Below are positions 7,220 to 15,664 of a stretch of 26,287 nt of DNA, piece after piece. The translations under genes were made by a program, and so were the position numbers. The number at the start of each line of letters is the position of its first letter. The stretch's first letter is position 1. Below the pieces are notes generated by a model, which did not search any database, was not told the DNA's origin, and saw nothing but the letters and a program-made list of their open reading frames with translations. This DNA comes from JAFGSG01 sp964626055 (GTDB taxonomy: Bacteria; Spirochaetota; UBA4802; JAFGDQ01). The DNA is taken from the NCBI GenBank assembly GCA_964626055.1, contig CAZVDF010000044.1, positions 1-26,287 of the forward strand, given 5' to 3'.

Positions 7220-8446
7220 ATGAAAAAATATTTTATTTTATTTGTTCTTTTACTCTGCTTTATCGGTCTTGTTCTGGCATTTTCATTCTCACAGGCAGCG
7301 AATACACTCAAGATCGGATTTGTAGATACATATTCCGGACCTGCCGCCGTATTCGGCAATGAAACACTTGAAGGATTTCAGCTTGTCGCCGACGCAGTCA
7401 ATGCCAAAGGCGGGATACTCGGCAGAAAAATAGAATATGTCAAGAGAGACGACGGCTTTAAACCGGACATCGCTCTATCAATGGCAAAAGAGCTCATATT
7501 AAAAGAGAACGTAGATGTTCTTATAGGTTCGGTTAGCAGCGCTGCCGCACTTGCAGTATCCGAATTTTCCGCAAGAGAAAAAGTCCCGTATTTCGTTACT
7601 AACGCAAAAAGCGAAAAAATCACCGGAGAAAAGGGGCATAGATATCTTTTTCATATATGTGAAAACACTGCCATAGCGGGAAAAGCAGCCGCAGCCGCTC
7701 TGGCAAAAAAACCTTATTTAAAATACTGGATCGCGGGCGACGATATGGAATACGGCCATGCGCTTTGCGAAGCTGTATGGAACAATCTGAAAGCCATGAA
7801 GCCGGGCGTAAAACTGCTGGGACAGACATGGTGGAAAGTCGGGGAAAGTGATTTTGTTCCTTATATTACCCAGATCATGGCCGCCAAACCTGATTATATT
7901 ATTGCGGGCAACAGCGGCGCCAGCGTCATCGGATTTCAAAAAGCCGCAAAAGCGACGGGACTTATAAATAAAATACCGATCTATCAGCATACTGCAATTG
8001 ATCTCGCGGTTTTAAAATCACTCGGCAACGACGGGCCTGAAGGCGTCGCAGGGACGGCATCGTATATGTTCTACTATCCGGAAACAGCGGCCAATAAGGC
8101 ATTCATTGCCGAATTCCAGAAAAGATATAATAAATATCCGACGATGCCTTCGTTTTTCGGCTATATGGTCGCCCAGTTTATAACTAATGGGTATAAAAAA
8201 GCCGGCTCTTTTGACAAAGAAAAATTCATCAATGCTCTTGAAGGCATGGTCCTGGATTCCCCGGTCGGGAAAGCTGAAATGCGGGCATGCGACCACCAGC
8301 TGATGCTTCCGACTTTTTACGGTATGACCAAAAAGGTGGCTAAATATAAAAATTTCCTGATCGGCACGAATATCGTGACTGTTCCGCCAAAAGAAGGCGC
8401 TCCATCTTGCGATGATGTCAGAAAAGCAAGAGAAAAGAAAAAATAA
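7220..8446 (+). CDS. livK: branched-chain amino acid-type ABC transporter, periplasmic binding protein
   Basis: This 408-residue protein has a clear Sec signal peptide (positive KK, hydrophobic core 4-20, cleavage near SQAA at about 24-27). A type I periplasmic-binding fold of the Leu/Ile/Val-binding family follows, starting LKIGFVDTYSGPAAVFG and containing GRKIEYVKRDDGFKPD and VLIGSVSSAAALAVS. It captures the substrate and delivers it to the LivHM membrane channel. In anaerobes such systems also carry aromatic acids or other organic anions, and the acyl-CoA genes nearby make that possible, but ligand specificity is not visible. It begins a five-gene plus-strand run. A hairpin after its stop probably sets it apart in expression from livH. 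Confidence 0.92.
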   Translation: MKKYFILFVLLLCFIGLVLAFSFSQAANTLKIGFVDTYSGPAAVFGNETLEGFQLVADAVNAKGGILGRKIEYVKRDDGFKPDIALSMAKELILKENVDVLIGSVSSAAALAVSEFSAREKVPYFVTNAKSEKITGEKGHRYLFHICENTAIAGKAAAAALAKKPYLKYWIAGDDMEYGHALCEAVWNNLKAMKPGVKLLGQTWWKVGESDFVPYITQIMAAKPDYIIAGNSGASVIGFQKAAKATGLINKIPIYQHTAIDLAVLKSLGNDGPEGVAGTASYMFYYPETAANKAFIAEFQKRYNKYPTMPSFFGYMVAQFITNGYKKAGSFDKEKFINALEGMVLDSPVGKAEMRACDHQLMLPTFYGMTKKVAKYKNFLIGTNIVTVPPKEGAPSCDDVRKAREKKK

Positions 8447-8510
8447 CCGGATCGCATTTTAATATTGTCTCGGATCCTTCTTGTTAAGCCGGAAAATAAT
8501 GCAAAATAAA

Positions 8511-8536
8511 AAGCAAAGGGCTTTTGCCCTTTGCTT
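8511..8536. terminator. strong hairpin between livK and livH
   Basis: A perfect 11-pair stem (AAGCAAAGGGC/GCCCTTTGCTT) closes a TTTT loop. No T-run follows on the plus strand, so it is probably a partial terminator or an mRNA-stabilising structure. That would let binding protein be made in excess of the membrane parts. On the minus strand a T-rich tail follows, but no minus-strand gene ends here. Confidence 0.65.
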
Positions 8537-8656
8537 AAACAAGAAATATTTATAATATTTATACTAAAAACTTTGCGAAGCTTTACAGGCAATTCGGGCA
8601 AATAATTTTTATAGAATTTATATCGCTGTTACTCACTTATTTCAGGAGATAAATAA

Positions 8657-9556
8657 TTGGACTTTATATATTCTATAATCCCTCCAACCATATTTTCCCA
8701 GATATTCGTGGGACTCAGCCGGACTGTAATCCTTTTTATTGTTTCCTCCGGAATGAGCCTTATTCTTGGAGTGCTCAGAATCCCGAACATCTTTCACGGC
8801 TCTCTTTACATGATAGGCGCGTTTCTGGCGTATACTATTACCGCGTTTTCGGGCGGGAGCACGCTGGGTTTCTGGCTGGCGCTTTTAATTTCACCTCTGA
8901 TCGTAGCTCTCATCGGACTTGCCATTGAACGCGGAATGTTCCAGTATCTTTATGAAAGCGAGCATCTTATGCTGATACTGTTCACATTCGCTTTTTCTCT
9001 TGTGCTGGGGGATGCCGTTAAATTCACATGGGGCGCGGATTATAAATCCGTGCCGGTGCCCGAAATTTTTCACGGATTCGTTTCCCTGTTCGGCGACCTG
9101 CCCTTTCCCGTTTATAACCTGTTTTTACTTGTAGTCGGACCGGTTGTGGCATTTCTATTATGGTTCCTGGTCAACAGAACAAAAATAGGTAAAATCGCAA
9201 AGGCAGCGGCTGTGGACAGGGAAATGGTAGGAGCTGTCGGGATAAACGTAAGCTGGGTGTTCGCAATCGTATTCGTAATAGGTTGCCTGCTTGCAGGTCT
9301 CGGAGGGGCTCTCGTAGCCCCGACCGTAAGCGTAACTCTGGGGATGGATCATTCAATCATTATGGAAGCGTTTTTAATAGTAATCATAGGCGGCCTGGGC
9401 AACATGTGGGGAGCTCTGCTCGGTGCACTCATTTTCGGCTTAACCCAGTCGCTTGGAATTTTAGTATGGCCCCAATTCGGGATCGTGTTCCCGTATTTAG
9501 CCGTTGTTATTGTATTGCTTTTCAGGCCTACAGGGCTGCTTAAATCGACCTGGTGA
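8657..9556 (+). CDS. livH: branched-chain amino acid-type ABC transporter permease
   Basis: This 299-residue inner-membrane permease of the LivH family has about eight hydrophobic segments. The typical N-terminal VSSGMSLILGVLRIPNIFHG is at about 31-50, and the coupling and C-terminal regions are GLGNMWGALLGALIFG and FRPTGLL. It forms the channel with LivM. The start is TTG at 8657, chosen because an AGGAG site (8644-8648) is eight bases upstream and the protein then begins at the usual place for the family. The gap of 210 bases from livK contains the strong hairpin. The stop overlaps the earliest possible livM frame. Confidence 0.92.
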   Translation: MDFIYSIIPPTIFSQIFVGLSRTVILFIVSSGMSLILGVLRIPNIFHGSLYMIGAFLAYTITAFSGGSTLGFWLALLISPLIVALIGLAIERGMFQYLYESEHLMLILFTFAFSLVLGDAVKFTWGADYKSVPVPEIFHGFVSLFGDLPFPVYNLFLLVVGPVVAFLLWFLVNRTKIGKIAKAAAVDREMVGAVGINVSWVFAIVFVIGCLLAGLGGALVAPTVSVTLGMDHSIIMEAFLIVIIGGLGNMWGALLGALIFGLTQSLGILVWPQFGIVFPYLAVVIVLLFRPTGLLKSTW

Positions 9557-9642
9557 TTTTAACAGCCGGCTCATCCGTGATCTGTGACCGGATTTGGCGG
9601 AATTATTCGGTATCTGCTGAAAAAATAAAAAAGGTACATGCT

Positions 9643-10617
9643 ATGCATGCTATGCTGAAAGATTTATTTTATTCTAAAAGCTTCATCATTGCCGTTGCGG
9701 GAATCGTTCTGGTTCTGCTTATCCCCGTTCTTCTTCCATTGTTTATACAGGCCAGATTCTACATATATCTCATATCACTTATTCTCGTATTCGGTCTCCT
9801 GGCAACAAGCCTGAACTTCGTGCTCGGATTCGGCGGGATATACCAGTTCCATCACGGCGTATTTTACGGCGCAGGCGCATACGCGACCGCGCTAATGCTT
9901 TTAAAATCCGGCATGCCCGTATGGATCGCCTTTCTTGCAGGCCCGGTTGTATCGGCAGCGCTCAGCTTTGTCATGGGGCTTATCTGCTTAAGACTGTCTA
10001 AACTCTACTTCGGCATGCTTCAAATCTCGCTCGGCTCGCTGGTATGGGTTGTCATTTACAGATGGCGGTCGTTCACGGGCGGCGAGGACGGCATACACGG
10101 TATCCCGATGCCGGAGCTCATATCAACACCTACAGGGGCTTATTATTTTACATTTCTGGTCTGTTTAGTATCCTTTTATATAATTTATAAAATTATAAAA
10201 GCCCCCTTCGGCAGCGTGCTTCAGAGCATCAGGGACAACACTGTGCGGAGCGAAATGATAGGAGTCAACGTTAAACGTCATCAGCTTGCCGCTCTGGTAA
10301 TAGCCGGTTTTTTCGCGGGCGTCGCGGGCATTTTATTCGTTGTCGTCGACAACAGCGTATTCCCCGACATGCTGTTCTGGACAATTTCCATGGAAGTCAT
10401 GATAATGTGTCTCCTCGGAGGATGGCATATATTCATCGGGCCTCTTGCCGGCGCCGCATTAATGGTATTATTCCGTACCTTTATAGGCACATTCACGATA
10501 TACTGGGCATTTATTCAGGGCATAATACTTATGATAATAATTTTCTTTCTGCCGAACGGAGTGCTCGGTTATTTCGGTAAAAAAATAAAACCGTCAGGTA
10601 AAGCGATAAAGGCATAA
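9643..10617 (+). CDS. livM: branched-chain amino acid-type ABC transporter permease
   Basis: This 324-residue LivM-family permease has about ten hydrophobic segments. The family signature SLNFVLGFGGIYQFHHGVFYGAGAY lies in the first third, followed by LRLSKLYFGMLQISLG, the coupling-loop region SIRDNTVRSEMIGVNVKRHQ, and a C-terminal FLPNGVLG. The frame is open from a GTG at 9553 overlapping the livH stop. However, the extra 30 residues there are polar and unlike LivM, and no ribosome site precedes them. An AAGG eight bases before the ATG at 9643 (MHAMLKD) is preferred; a second ATG follows three codons later. The gap to livH would be 86 bases. Confidence 0.88.
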   Translation: MHAMLKDLFYSKSFIIAVAGIVLVLLIPVLLPLFIQARFYIYLISLILVFGLLATSLNFVLGFGGIYQFHHGVFYGAGAYATALMLLKSGMPVWIAFLAGPVVSAALSFVMGLICLRLSKLYFGMLQISLGSLVWVVIYRWRSFTGGEDGIHGIPMPELISTPTGAYYFTFLVCLVSFYIIYKIIKAPFGSVLQSIRDNTVRSEMIGVNVKRHQLAALVIAGFFAGVAGILFVVVDNSVFPDMLFWTISMEVMIMCLLGGWHIFIGPLAGAALMVLFRTFIGTFTIYWAFIQGIILMIIIFFLPNGVLGYFGKKIKPSGKAIKA

Positions 10618-10620
10618 ACC

Positions 10621-11361
10621 GTGTTACAGGTAAAATCATTATCCAAATCATTCAGAGGATTCAAGGCCGTAAAGGATACGTCCCTTGAAGTAAGAAAAGG
10701 CGAGATCGTCGCGGTTATAGGTCCGAACGGAGCCGGCAAGACGACTCTTTTTAACCTTATTACCGGCATACTTAAACCGGATAGAGGCGAAGTGCTTTTC
10801 AAGGGTATCGATATAACCGGATTCCCTCCCCATAAGATCTGCAGGATAGGGATCTCGCGATCTTTTCAGGTCGTCAACGTGTTTCAGAAACTGTCCGTAT
10901 TTGAAAACGTACAGGTTTCGGTGCTGGCCAGGGAAAGGAGGACATGGACTCTTTTTACGCCGTCAAAAAAACTCGTTATCGGTGAAACCAGGCGGATACT
11001 TGAAAGCGTGGGGCTTGCCGATAAACAGCATAATATAAGCGGAGCCCTCTCGCACGGCGACAGAAAGGTACTTGAGATAGCAATAGCGCTGGGAGGGAAT
11101 CCGGAGTTCCTGATCCTGGATGAACCCACTGCAGGCATGTCCCCTGAAGAAACTGCACGCTGTATAGATCTCATCAAGCATCTAAGAGATAAAATGGGGC
11201 TTACGATTCTATTCTGCGAGCACGATATGGAACTCGTTTTTTCAATCTCTAGCAGGATTATGGTCATGGTCCGCGGAGCGAGCATAATCCAGGGAACATG
11301 CGACCAGGTCAGATGCAACGAGGCCGTACAGGAAGCTTATCTCGGCGGTGACACATGTTAA
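10621..11361 (+). CDS. livG: branched-chain amino acid-type ABC transporter ATPase
   Basis: This 246-residue ABC ATPase starts with GTG three bases after livM. Walker A is GPNGAGKT at 34-41, the signature is LSHGDRK (the LivG variant of LSGGQ), Walker B is LILDEPTAGM, and the switch His is in FCEHDMEL. With LivF it powers the importer on the cytoplasmic side. The ribosome site is weak (AAAGG about eight bases upstream), consistent with coupling to livM. The 3' end overlaps livF by seven bases. Length and motif order are normal for LivG. Confidence 0.93.
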   Translation: MLQVKSLSKSFRGFKAVKDTSLEVRKGEIVAVIGPNGAGKTTLFNLITGILKPDRGEVLFKGIDITGFPPHKICRIGISRSFQVVNVFQKLSVFENVQVSVLARERRTWTLFTPSKKLVIGETRRILESVGLADKQHNISGALSHGDRKVLEIAIALGGNPEFLILDEPTAGMSPEETARCIDLIKHLRDKMGLTILFCEHDMELVFSISSRIMVMVRGASIIQGTCDQVRCNEAVQEAYLGGDTC

Positions 11362-12044
11362 AAGTGAAAAACATACACACATATTACGGGCTGAGCCACA
11401 TACTCTTCAATGTCAGCCTTACACTCGCCAAAGGCGAATGCGTCGGCCTGCTCGGCAGAAACGGAGCCGGAAAAAGCACGACCATGAGAAGCATTATGGG
11501 ACTAACCCCTCCGAGGGATGGTGCCATTACATTCAACGGGAAAAACATTGCGGGAAGAAAACCGTTTCTTCTGGTAAGAGACGGCATTGGATATGTGCCC
11601 GACGACAGGAGGGTTTTCGCGGATCTGACCGTAGACGATAATCTCGATATTGCATTCAGAAGAAACAAAGAATGGGATAAAGACAGGGTATACAAACTGT
11701 TTTCCCCGCTTACTTACATGAAAACCAGGAGGGCGGGCAATTTAAGCGGCGGAGAGCAGCAGATGCTCGCTATTGCCAGGGCATTGATGAACAGCCCCGA
11801 ACTCCTTTTGCTGGATGAGCCTACCGAAGGCCTCGCGCCTCTTATTGTGCGCGATCTCGAGAAGCAGATTTTAAAACTCAAGGAAGCCGGAATAAGCATT
11901 CTCCTTTCGGAACAGAACATCAGATCCGCGCTCAAACTTATCGACAGAGCCTATGTTATCGATGAGGGAGTAATTCGTTTTGAAGGCACTGTTGCCGACC
12001 TTGAAGCGAATGAGGAAATTAAAACAAAGTACCTTATGGTATAA
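11355..12044 (+). CDS. livF: branched-chain amino acid-type ABC transporter ATPase
   Basis: This 229-residue ABC ATPase has Walker A GRNGAGKS at 34-41, signature LSGGEQQMLAIARAL, Walker B LLLLDEPTEGLAP, and LSEQN in the switch region. The Gln in place of the usual His there is characteristic of LivF. It pairs with LivG to drive uptake. It overlaps livG by seven bases, so translation is probably coupled. It is the last gene of the transporter. Only a weak A/T-only dyad follows, before a separate promoter for the next gene. Confidence 0.93.
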   Translation: MLKVKNIHTYYGLSHILFNVSLTLAKGECVGLLGRNGAGKSTTMRSIMGLTPPRDGAITFNGKNIAGRKPFLLVRDGIGYVPDDRRVFADLTVDDNLDIAFRRNKEWDKDRVYKLFSPLTYMKTRRAGNLSGGEQQMLAIARALMNSPELLLLDEPTEGLAPLIVRDLEKQILKLKEAGISILLSEQNIRSALKLIDRAYVIDEGVIRFEGTVADLEANEEIKTKYLMV

Positions 12045-12063
12045 ATTTTTCCCTAAAAATCAT

Positions 12064-12092
12064 TTGACTATATAATTCATTTTAAATATTAT
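12064..12092 (+). promoter_or_regulatory. sigma70-like promoter for the lipoprotein gene
   Basis: TTGACT (12064-12069), a 17-base spacer and TATTAT (12087-12092) give five-of-six matches at both boxes with ideal spacing, about 100 bases before the lipoprotein start. This is the best promoter I can see in the window. Confidence 0.6.
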
Positions 12093-12192
12093 TAAATCGA
12101 ATAAAACTATGCTTCACTCTTTCTAAATTTCTCTAATCGGCAAAATAATTATACCATCAGACCGAATACTTATTAAACAGGAGCAATACAAA

Positions 12193-13425
12193 ATGAAGAC
12201 AAAATTAATTGCTTTGACGATCGCGATTGCTTTCGGATTCCTTTACTGCGGAGGCGGGAAAACAAAAGGGGGACAGGTACAGAGCACTCCCGAAAACAGC
12301 ATGCGGGGACAGGAGACCGGATACGGTACAATATACGATAACGACACTGCACTGGCGCGCGACAGGGCAATAGACGACGCAATGAATAAGCTCGTTAAAA
12401 AAATTCTCGGCACAACGGTTAGCGGCAGGGCTATAGTTGAGGATTTCGCTCTGATCGAATCGATCGTGGAAGCGCACTCGACCGGCATGGTAAGAAACTG
12501 GAAGATATTAAAAGAAGGAGCGCAACAGGGCGCCTGGGTGGTTACTATAGAAGGCGAAGTTTATCCCCAGGCGGTTAATGATACGATCGAAGCAACCCTG
12601 AGAAATTACGGCAGGCCGAAATTCATGGTACTTGTCAGGGAATCATTCGAAGGAAATGAAAATGCTCCGGGCAGCACTGTTACGGAAATGACTATGATGG
12701 ATATAATGGGCAAAGCAGGCTTTGAATTCGTGGATGCCGCCGTAACCCAGGAATTGATGAGAAAGGAAAAAGCCAAAATGGCAAAAGCCATGGCAGGCAC
12801 GGTAGGAGAGGACATCCAGAACATTCTGCTCGTCGATATAGGAGCCGAGGTGATAATTACCGGCAATGTCAAGACAACAGATCAGAGCCATGCATTAAAA
12901 GCTTATACCTCTACCATGAAATCCAAACAGGCGATAGTGAACATTAAGGCGGTGGATGTGTATACCGGAAGAGTGCTTGCCAGCACAAGCGTAAACAAGC
13001 CGGCCGTTCATATAGACAGCGATACGGCTTCCAAAATAGCAGTCCAAAACTGCCTGCAGAGCGTTCTGGGCAAAACAGACGAAACAACGGGCAAATTCAC
13101 ATCCGGTCCGTTCATGAACCAGATAACCAGGAAATTCCTCGAGTCGGCCACAAGAAGAATGATAATGATGAACATAGCAGGTCTCAATTACGATGAGCTC
13201 ACTAAATTCAGGAACCAGATCGAGCACAGGGTAAGAGGGATTAATAAAGTGTACACAAGAGGTCAGGCCGGGAAATACTCAAAGATAGAAGTAGAATTCG
13301 CAGGCAAAACGACCGATCTGGCGGACGAGCTTAAAGCAAAAGCCCCGAACCTGGGCTTCCAGGTGGAAATAAAGGAAACATATCCGAACAGGATAATGTT
13401 CACGGCAACGGCATTAAAAAAATAA
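12193..13425 (+). CDS. lipoprotein with FlgT/LPP20-like N-terminal part
   Basis: This is a 410-residue exported protein. The signal peptide ends at FGFLYC, giving a predicted lipidated Cys19 with a loose, spirochaete-like lipobox followed by GGGKTKGG. Residues about 40-115 (ALARDRAIDDAMNKLVKKI, then a TGMVRNWKIL stretch and WVVTIEGEV) resemble the N-terminal domain of flagellar assembly protein FlgT and LPP20-type lipoproteins. The middle (about 135-300) has a CsgG-like flavour: VLLV-type strands with VIITGNV and VNIKAVDVYTGRVLAS. The last 100 residues look like a separate alpha/beta domain. It probably acts at the periplasmic face of an outer membrane. It follows the liv operon but has its own promoter and an AGGAG site, so a functional link to transport is unproven. 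Confidence 0.75.
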   Translation: MKTKLIALTIAIAFGFLYCGGGKTKGGQVQSTPENSMRGQETGYGTIYDNDTALARDRAIDDAMNKLVKKILGTTVSGRAIVEDFALIESIVEAHSTGMVRNWKILKEGAQQGAWVVTIEGEVYPQAVNDTIEATLRNYGRPKFMVLVRESFEGNENAPGSTVTEMTMMDIMGKAGFEFVDAAVTQELMRKEKAKMAKAMAGTVGEDIQNILLVDIGAEVIITGNVKTTDQSHALKAYTSTMKSKQAIVNIKAVDVYTGRVLASTSVNKPAVHIDSDTASKIAVQNCLQSVLGKTDETTGKFTSGPFMNQITRKFLESATRRMIMMNIAGLNYDELTKFRNQIEHRVRGINKVYTRGQAGKYSKIEVEFAGKTTDLADELKAKAPNLGFQVEIKETYPNRIMFTATALKK

Positions 13426-13532
13426 AATCCCCCGGGGCAAGCCCCCGAAACTGACGTACCGGCCGCCACCTTCGGCGTCGGCTGTGTATTATGTTTCTAG
13501 GCGTTATCGATTTGCTCCGTAAATCGATAGGC
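13426..13532. repeat. dispersed GC-rich repeat, copy B
   Basis: This is the second copy of the element at 6721-6852, in the same orientation and starting right at the lipoprotein stop. It shares the CCCCCGGGGCAAGCCCCCG hairpin, the exact 18-base block at 13452-13469, GTATTATGTTTC and TTATCGAT (13504-13511). Its end forms a perfect nine-pair hairpin (13505-13513 with 13521-13529, TATCGATTT/AAATCGATA). It lies between two converging genes, so it may double as a terminator. Relative to copy A it has small deletions, after CCCCCG and before TTATCGAT. Confidence 0.75.
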
Positions 13533-13557
13533 TTAAATGGGATTGCCCCAAGCAGTA

Positions 13558-14583
13558 TTATTTAACAGTCGTATCTTTTGCGTAATCCAGCTTAACATTT
13601 ACCCGCCATTCTTTTTTCGCCCCCCAGTTCCAAATTATAAGCACATCATATGTCCCTGGAGGAGCTATTGTGTGCTGATACGGCCTGTCAATCCCGAATA
13701 GCCTCGCTTTTTCATTGACCTTATTGCCGAATTTTTTGGCAGATCCCTGCGGATAAAAATGCAATGCAAAGGGAGCGTTCTTCCCGCCTTCGCTCCCTGC
13801 AATCGCCGCATTCATATTGACTTTGATTTTATATTTTGTATCAGGATCGATTTTTACTTTTTCAAGCCAGAAAGTATGATTTATACCTACGAAATCGACA
13901 TTGACAACAACTTTTACATCAAATACTCCAAAACGATCGTAATAACGGTTGGCGTCGTTACTGGCATCCTTTTCTTTAATCGCGTTTTTCCGGTTGCCTT
14001 CCGGAAAAAGCCTGATGGAAATACTGTAACAGCAGCCTTTCCTGTTCCATCTGTCCGAGTAAACTTCCGCGCCTAAAAACGCAAGCCCCCTGTGAGCTCC
14101 GTCAAATTTGGCCGGCGCTGAATCCAGCGCAACCTGTACATCATGAAGAAAAACCATGAGACTGGAATCTGATGATCTCTCTATCTTGATATTATTGACT
14201 TTAAAACGGATAAAACCGCCCTCCTGCAATTCAGTTGTGAACCCGGCGTTGTAAACTCCGGGAAGCAAAGAATATTCTCCGTTGGCTCCGCCCTGTACAG
14301 GAGTTCCGGACGCATTGACAAGATCCACTTTGACCCGGCCGTTTGTCAAGTCGCCTATTACTCCAAAACCTATTTTTAAAGTGCTTTCGTCGCCTTTTCC
14401 TTTAACGGAATTATCTGCCTGTTTTTTTGGAGCTTGATCGAAAGAGAGATGGACATAATTCCATCCTTTTTCCGTTTTAAGCATCACCTTGTCTTTAAGT
14501 TCATAGGAAAAATCCGAAACATCCGCGCCAAAAACAGGCGGGACCGGCAGGCAAAGAAGCAAAAGCATTAACCATTTAGTCAT
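13558..14583 (-). CDS. secreted protein of unknown family
   Basis: This 341-residue protein has a signal peptide (hydrophobic LMLLLLCLPVPPVF, cleavage near FGA at about 18-20). It is rich in beta-strand-like patterns and Gly. The end (YQHTIAPPGTYDVLIIWNWGAKKEWRV) and an earlier stretch (SLLPGVYNAGFTT) look like Ig-like or beta-sandwich edges. A Cys pair occurs at about residue 182 (GCCYS). I recognise no family and no catalytic motif. It lies 15 bases downstream of the coiled-coil gene, with a modest CAGGGT site before the ATG, and ends facing the lipoprotein gene across repeat copy B. A periplasmic or surface structural role is a guess only. Confidence 0.7.
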   Translation of the reverse strand: MTKWLMLLLLCLPVPPVFGADVSDFSYELKDKVMLKTEKGWNYVHLSFDQAPKKQADNSVKGKGDESTLKIGFGVIGDLTNGRVKVDLVNASGTPVQGGANGEYSLLPGVYNAGFTTELQEGGFIRFKVNNIKIERSSDSSLMVFLHDVQVALDSAPAKFDGAHRGLAFLGAEVYSDRWNRKGCCYSISIRLFPEGNRKNAIKEKDASNDANRYYDRFGVFDVKVVVNVDFVGINHTFWLEKVKIDPDTKYKIKVNMNAAIAGSEGGKNAPFALHFYPQGSAKKFGNKVNEKARLFGIDRPYQHTIAPPGTYDVLIIWNWGAKKEWRVNVKLDYAKDTTVK

Positions 14584-14598
14584 AGATTTACCCTGTAT

Positions 14599-14958
14599 TT
14601 ATTTTAATTTTTTAATATCAGCGTCAATACCGGCGAGATCGGACTTCATCTCCGCAATTTTATTCTTTATTGAGACCTCGCAGTCCTTTTTAATCCTGGG
14701 ATCAGTATTCCTCTGGCAATCGGATGCTTTTGCCTGTATTTTTTGACTTGTCTCCCGAACAACATTTATTCGTTTTTTAATTTGTTCCAACAAGGCTTTC
14801 TTGTCCGAAGCCTGGTTTCTTGAAGCTCTGGATCGCACCTGCTGGTCCTGGGCATTTAATGTATCCCGTATGTTTTTTAGATCCGCGCCATAATCCTGAG
14901 CAATGGCAAATGATGAGAAGATAAGTGTTGATAAAAACAAATGAATGATATGTTTCAT
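14599..14958 (-). CDS. small secreted coiled-coil protein
   Basis: This gene encodes 119 residues with a signal peptide (IIHLFLSTLIFSSFAIAQ, cleavage after about 20). A highly charged helical region (about 22-119) with heptad-like Leu/Ile spacing follows, ending DIKKLK. Two Cys residues (in SDCQR and KDCEV) could form a disulphide in the periplasm. There is no recognised family. A very strong AAAGGAGG site before the ATG overlaps the stop of the 42-residue gene upstream. It is followed after 15 bases by the secreted protein at 13558-14583. The layout suggests an operon and perhaps physical partners. Confidence 0.75.
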   Translation of the reverse strand: MKHIIHLFLSTLIFSSFAIAQDYGADLKNIRDTLNAQDQQVRSRASRNQASDKKALLEQIKKRINVVRETSQKIQAKASDCQRNTDPRIKKDCEVSIKNKIAEMKSDLAGIDADIKKLK

Positions 14959-14968
14959 AAAACCTCCT

Positions 14969-15097
14969 TTAATTTGTAAGGCCGATATACGATCGTTGTT
15001 TTAAAACAATGATCATCAATATCCCGTCAATCAGATAAAGAATAAAGATAAAAATTATAAATAATATCAACAGCCGGCATTCCGGATCAATCGACAT
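14969..15097 (-). CDS. 42-residue single-span membrane peptide
   Basis: This short minus-strand frame starts with ATG seven bases after the YjbQ-family stop and ends at the ribosome site of the next gene. After a short acidic/basic N-terminus (MSIDPECR) come about 24 very hydrophobic residues (Leu/Ile/Phe), then a basic tail (KQRSY). That is the shape of a small inner-membrane peptide. AAAGG precedes the ATG with only four bases of spacing. The tight fit between two genes on the same strand is the main argument that it is real. No homolog is recognised. A pure chance A/T-rich frame is the alternative. Confidence 0.5.
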   Translation of the reverse strand: MSIDPECRLLILFIIFIFILYLIDGILMIIVLKQRSYIGLTN

Positions 15098-15104
15098 CGT
15101 GCCT

Positions 15105-15524
15105 TTATTCACCGATTATCTTTACAAGCACCCGCTTGGGACGCATGCCGTCGAATTCCCCGTAGTAGATCTGTTCCCACGGGCCGAAATCGAGTTTACC
15201 ATTTGTGACTGCTACGACCACATCGCGTCCCATGATAGTCCGCTTGATATGCGCGTCGCCGTTATCCTCGCCGCTCCGGTTGTGGCGGTAGGCGTTCACC
15301 GGCTCGTGAGGCGCAAGTTTTTCCAGGAAATCGTCGAAGTCCTGGATTAAGCCGTTTTCCGCGTCGTTTATATAGACCGAAGCCGTGATATGCATTGCGT
15401 TAACCAGACAAAGCCCTTCCCTGACCCCGCTCTTTATCACCAGATCTTCCACAATGCCCGTGATGTTGATATATTCCCTTTTCTTCTTAGTATTGAAAGT
15501 AATATGTTCTGTGAATGATTTCAT
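15105..15524 (-). CDS. yjbQ: YjbQ/UPF0047 family protein (secondary thiamine-phosphate synthase-like)
   Basis: This 139-residue protein carries the whole family pattern: HITASVYINDAE, the YRHN-GEDNGDAHIKR stretch with conserved His/Glu/Asp, IMGRDVVVAVTNGKL, and FGPWEQIYYGEFDGMRPKRV. YjbQ proteins are small cytoplasmic trimers. Some show weak thiamine-phosphate synthase activity, but their true role is unsettled. The start was chosen at the ATG at 15524 (MKSFTEHITF), because GAGGAG lies seven bases upstream. A TTG five codons earlier would place that site inside the gene. It is the first gene of a closely spaced set with three envelope proteins, an unusual setting for this family. Confidence 0.9.
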   Translation of the reverse strand: MKSFTEHITFNTKKKREYINITGIVEDLVIKSGVREGLCLVNAMHITASVYINDAENGLIQDFDDFLEKLAPHEPVNAYRHNRSGEDNGDAHIKRTIMGRDVVVAVTNGKLDFGPWEQIYYGEFDGMRPKRVLVKIIGE

Positions 15525-15664
15525 AAACCGGCTCCTCAAGCGGTTCTTTTATAAAACAATGGCCTTCAGCATGATTCATGATCACCTGCAGCTTTAAAAA
15601 GCTATATACGCTTTAATTTATATTTTTTTTACGCGAAATAGAAAGTTTTTTATAAGCCGGTTTG

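Noticed and set aside
9553..9642. GTG-started 30-residue extension of livM overlapping the livH stop
   Set aside because: No ribosome site, residues unlike LivM, and a better start at 9643.
9631..9656. ATGC-rich repeats around the livM start as a regulatory repeat
   Set aside because: Short and explained by two in-frame Met codons (MHAM); no further copies seen.
15525..15539. TTG start five codons upstream for the YjbQ-family gene
   Set aside because: It would place the GAGGAG site inside the gene; the ATG at 15524 has correct spacing.
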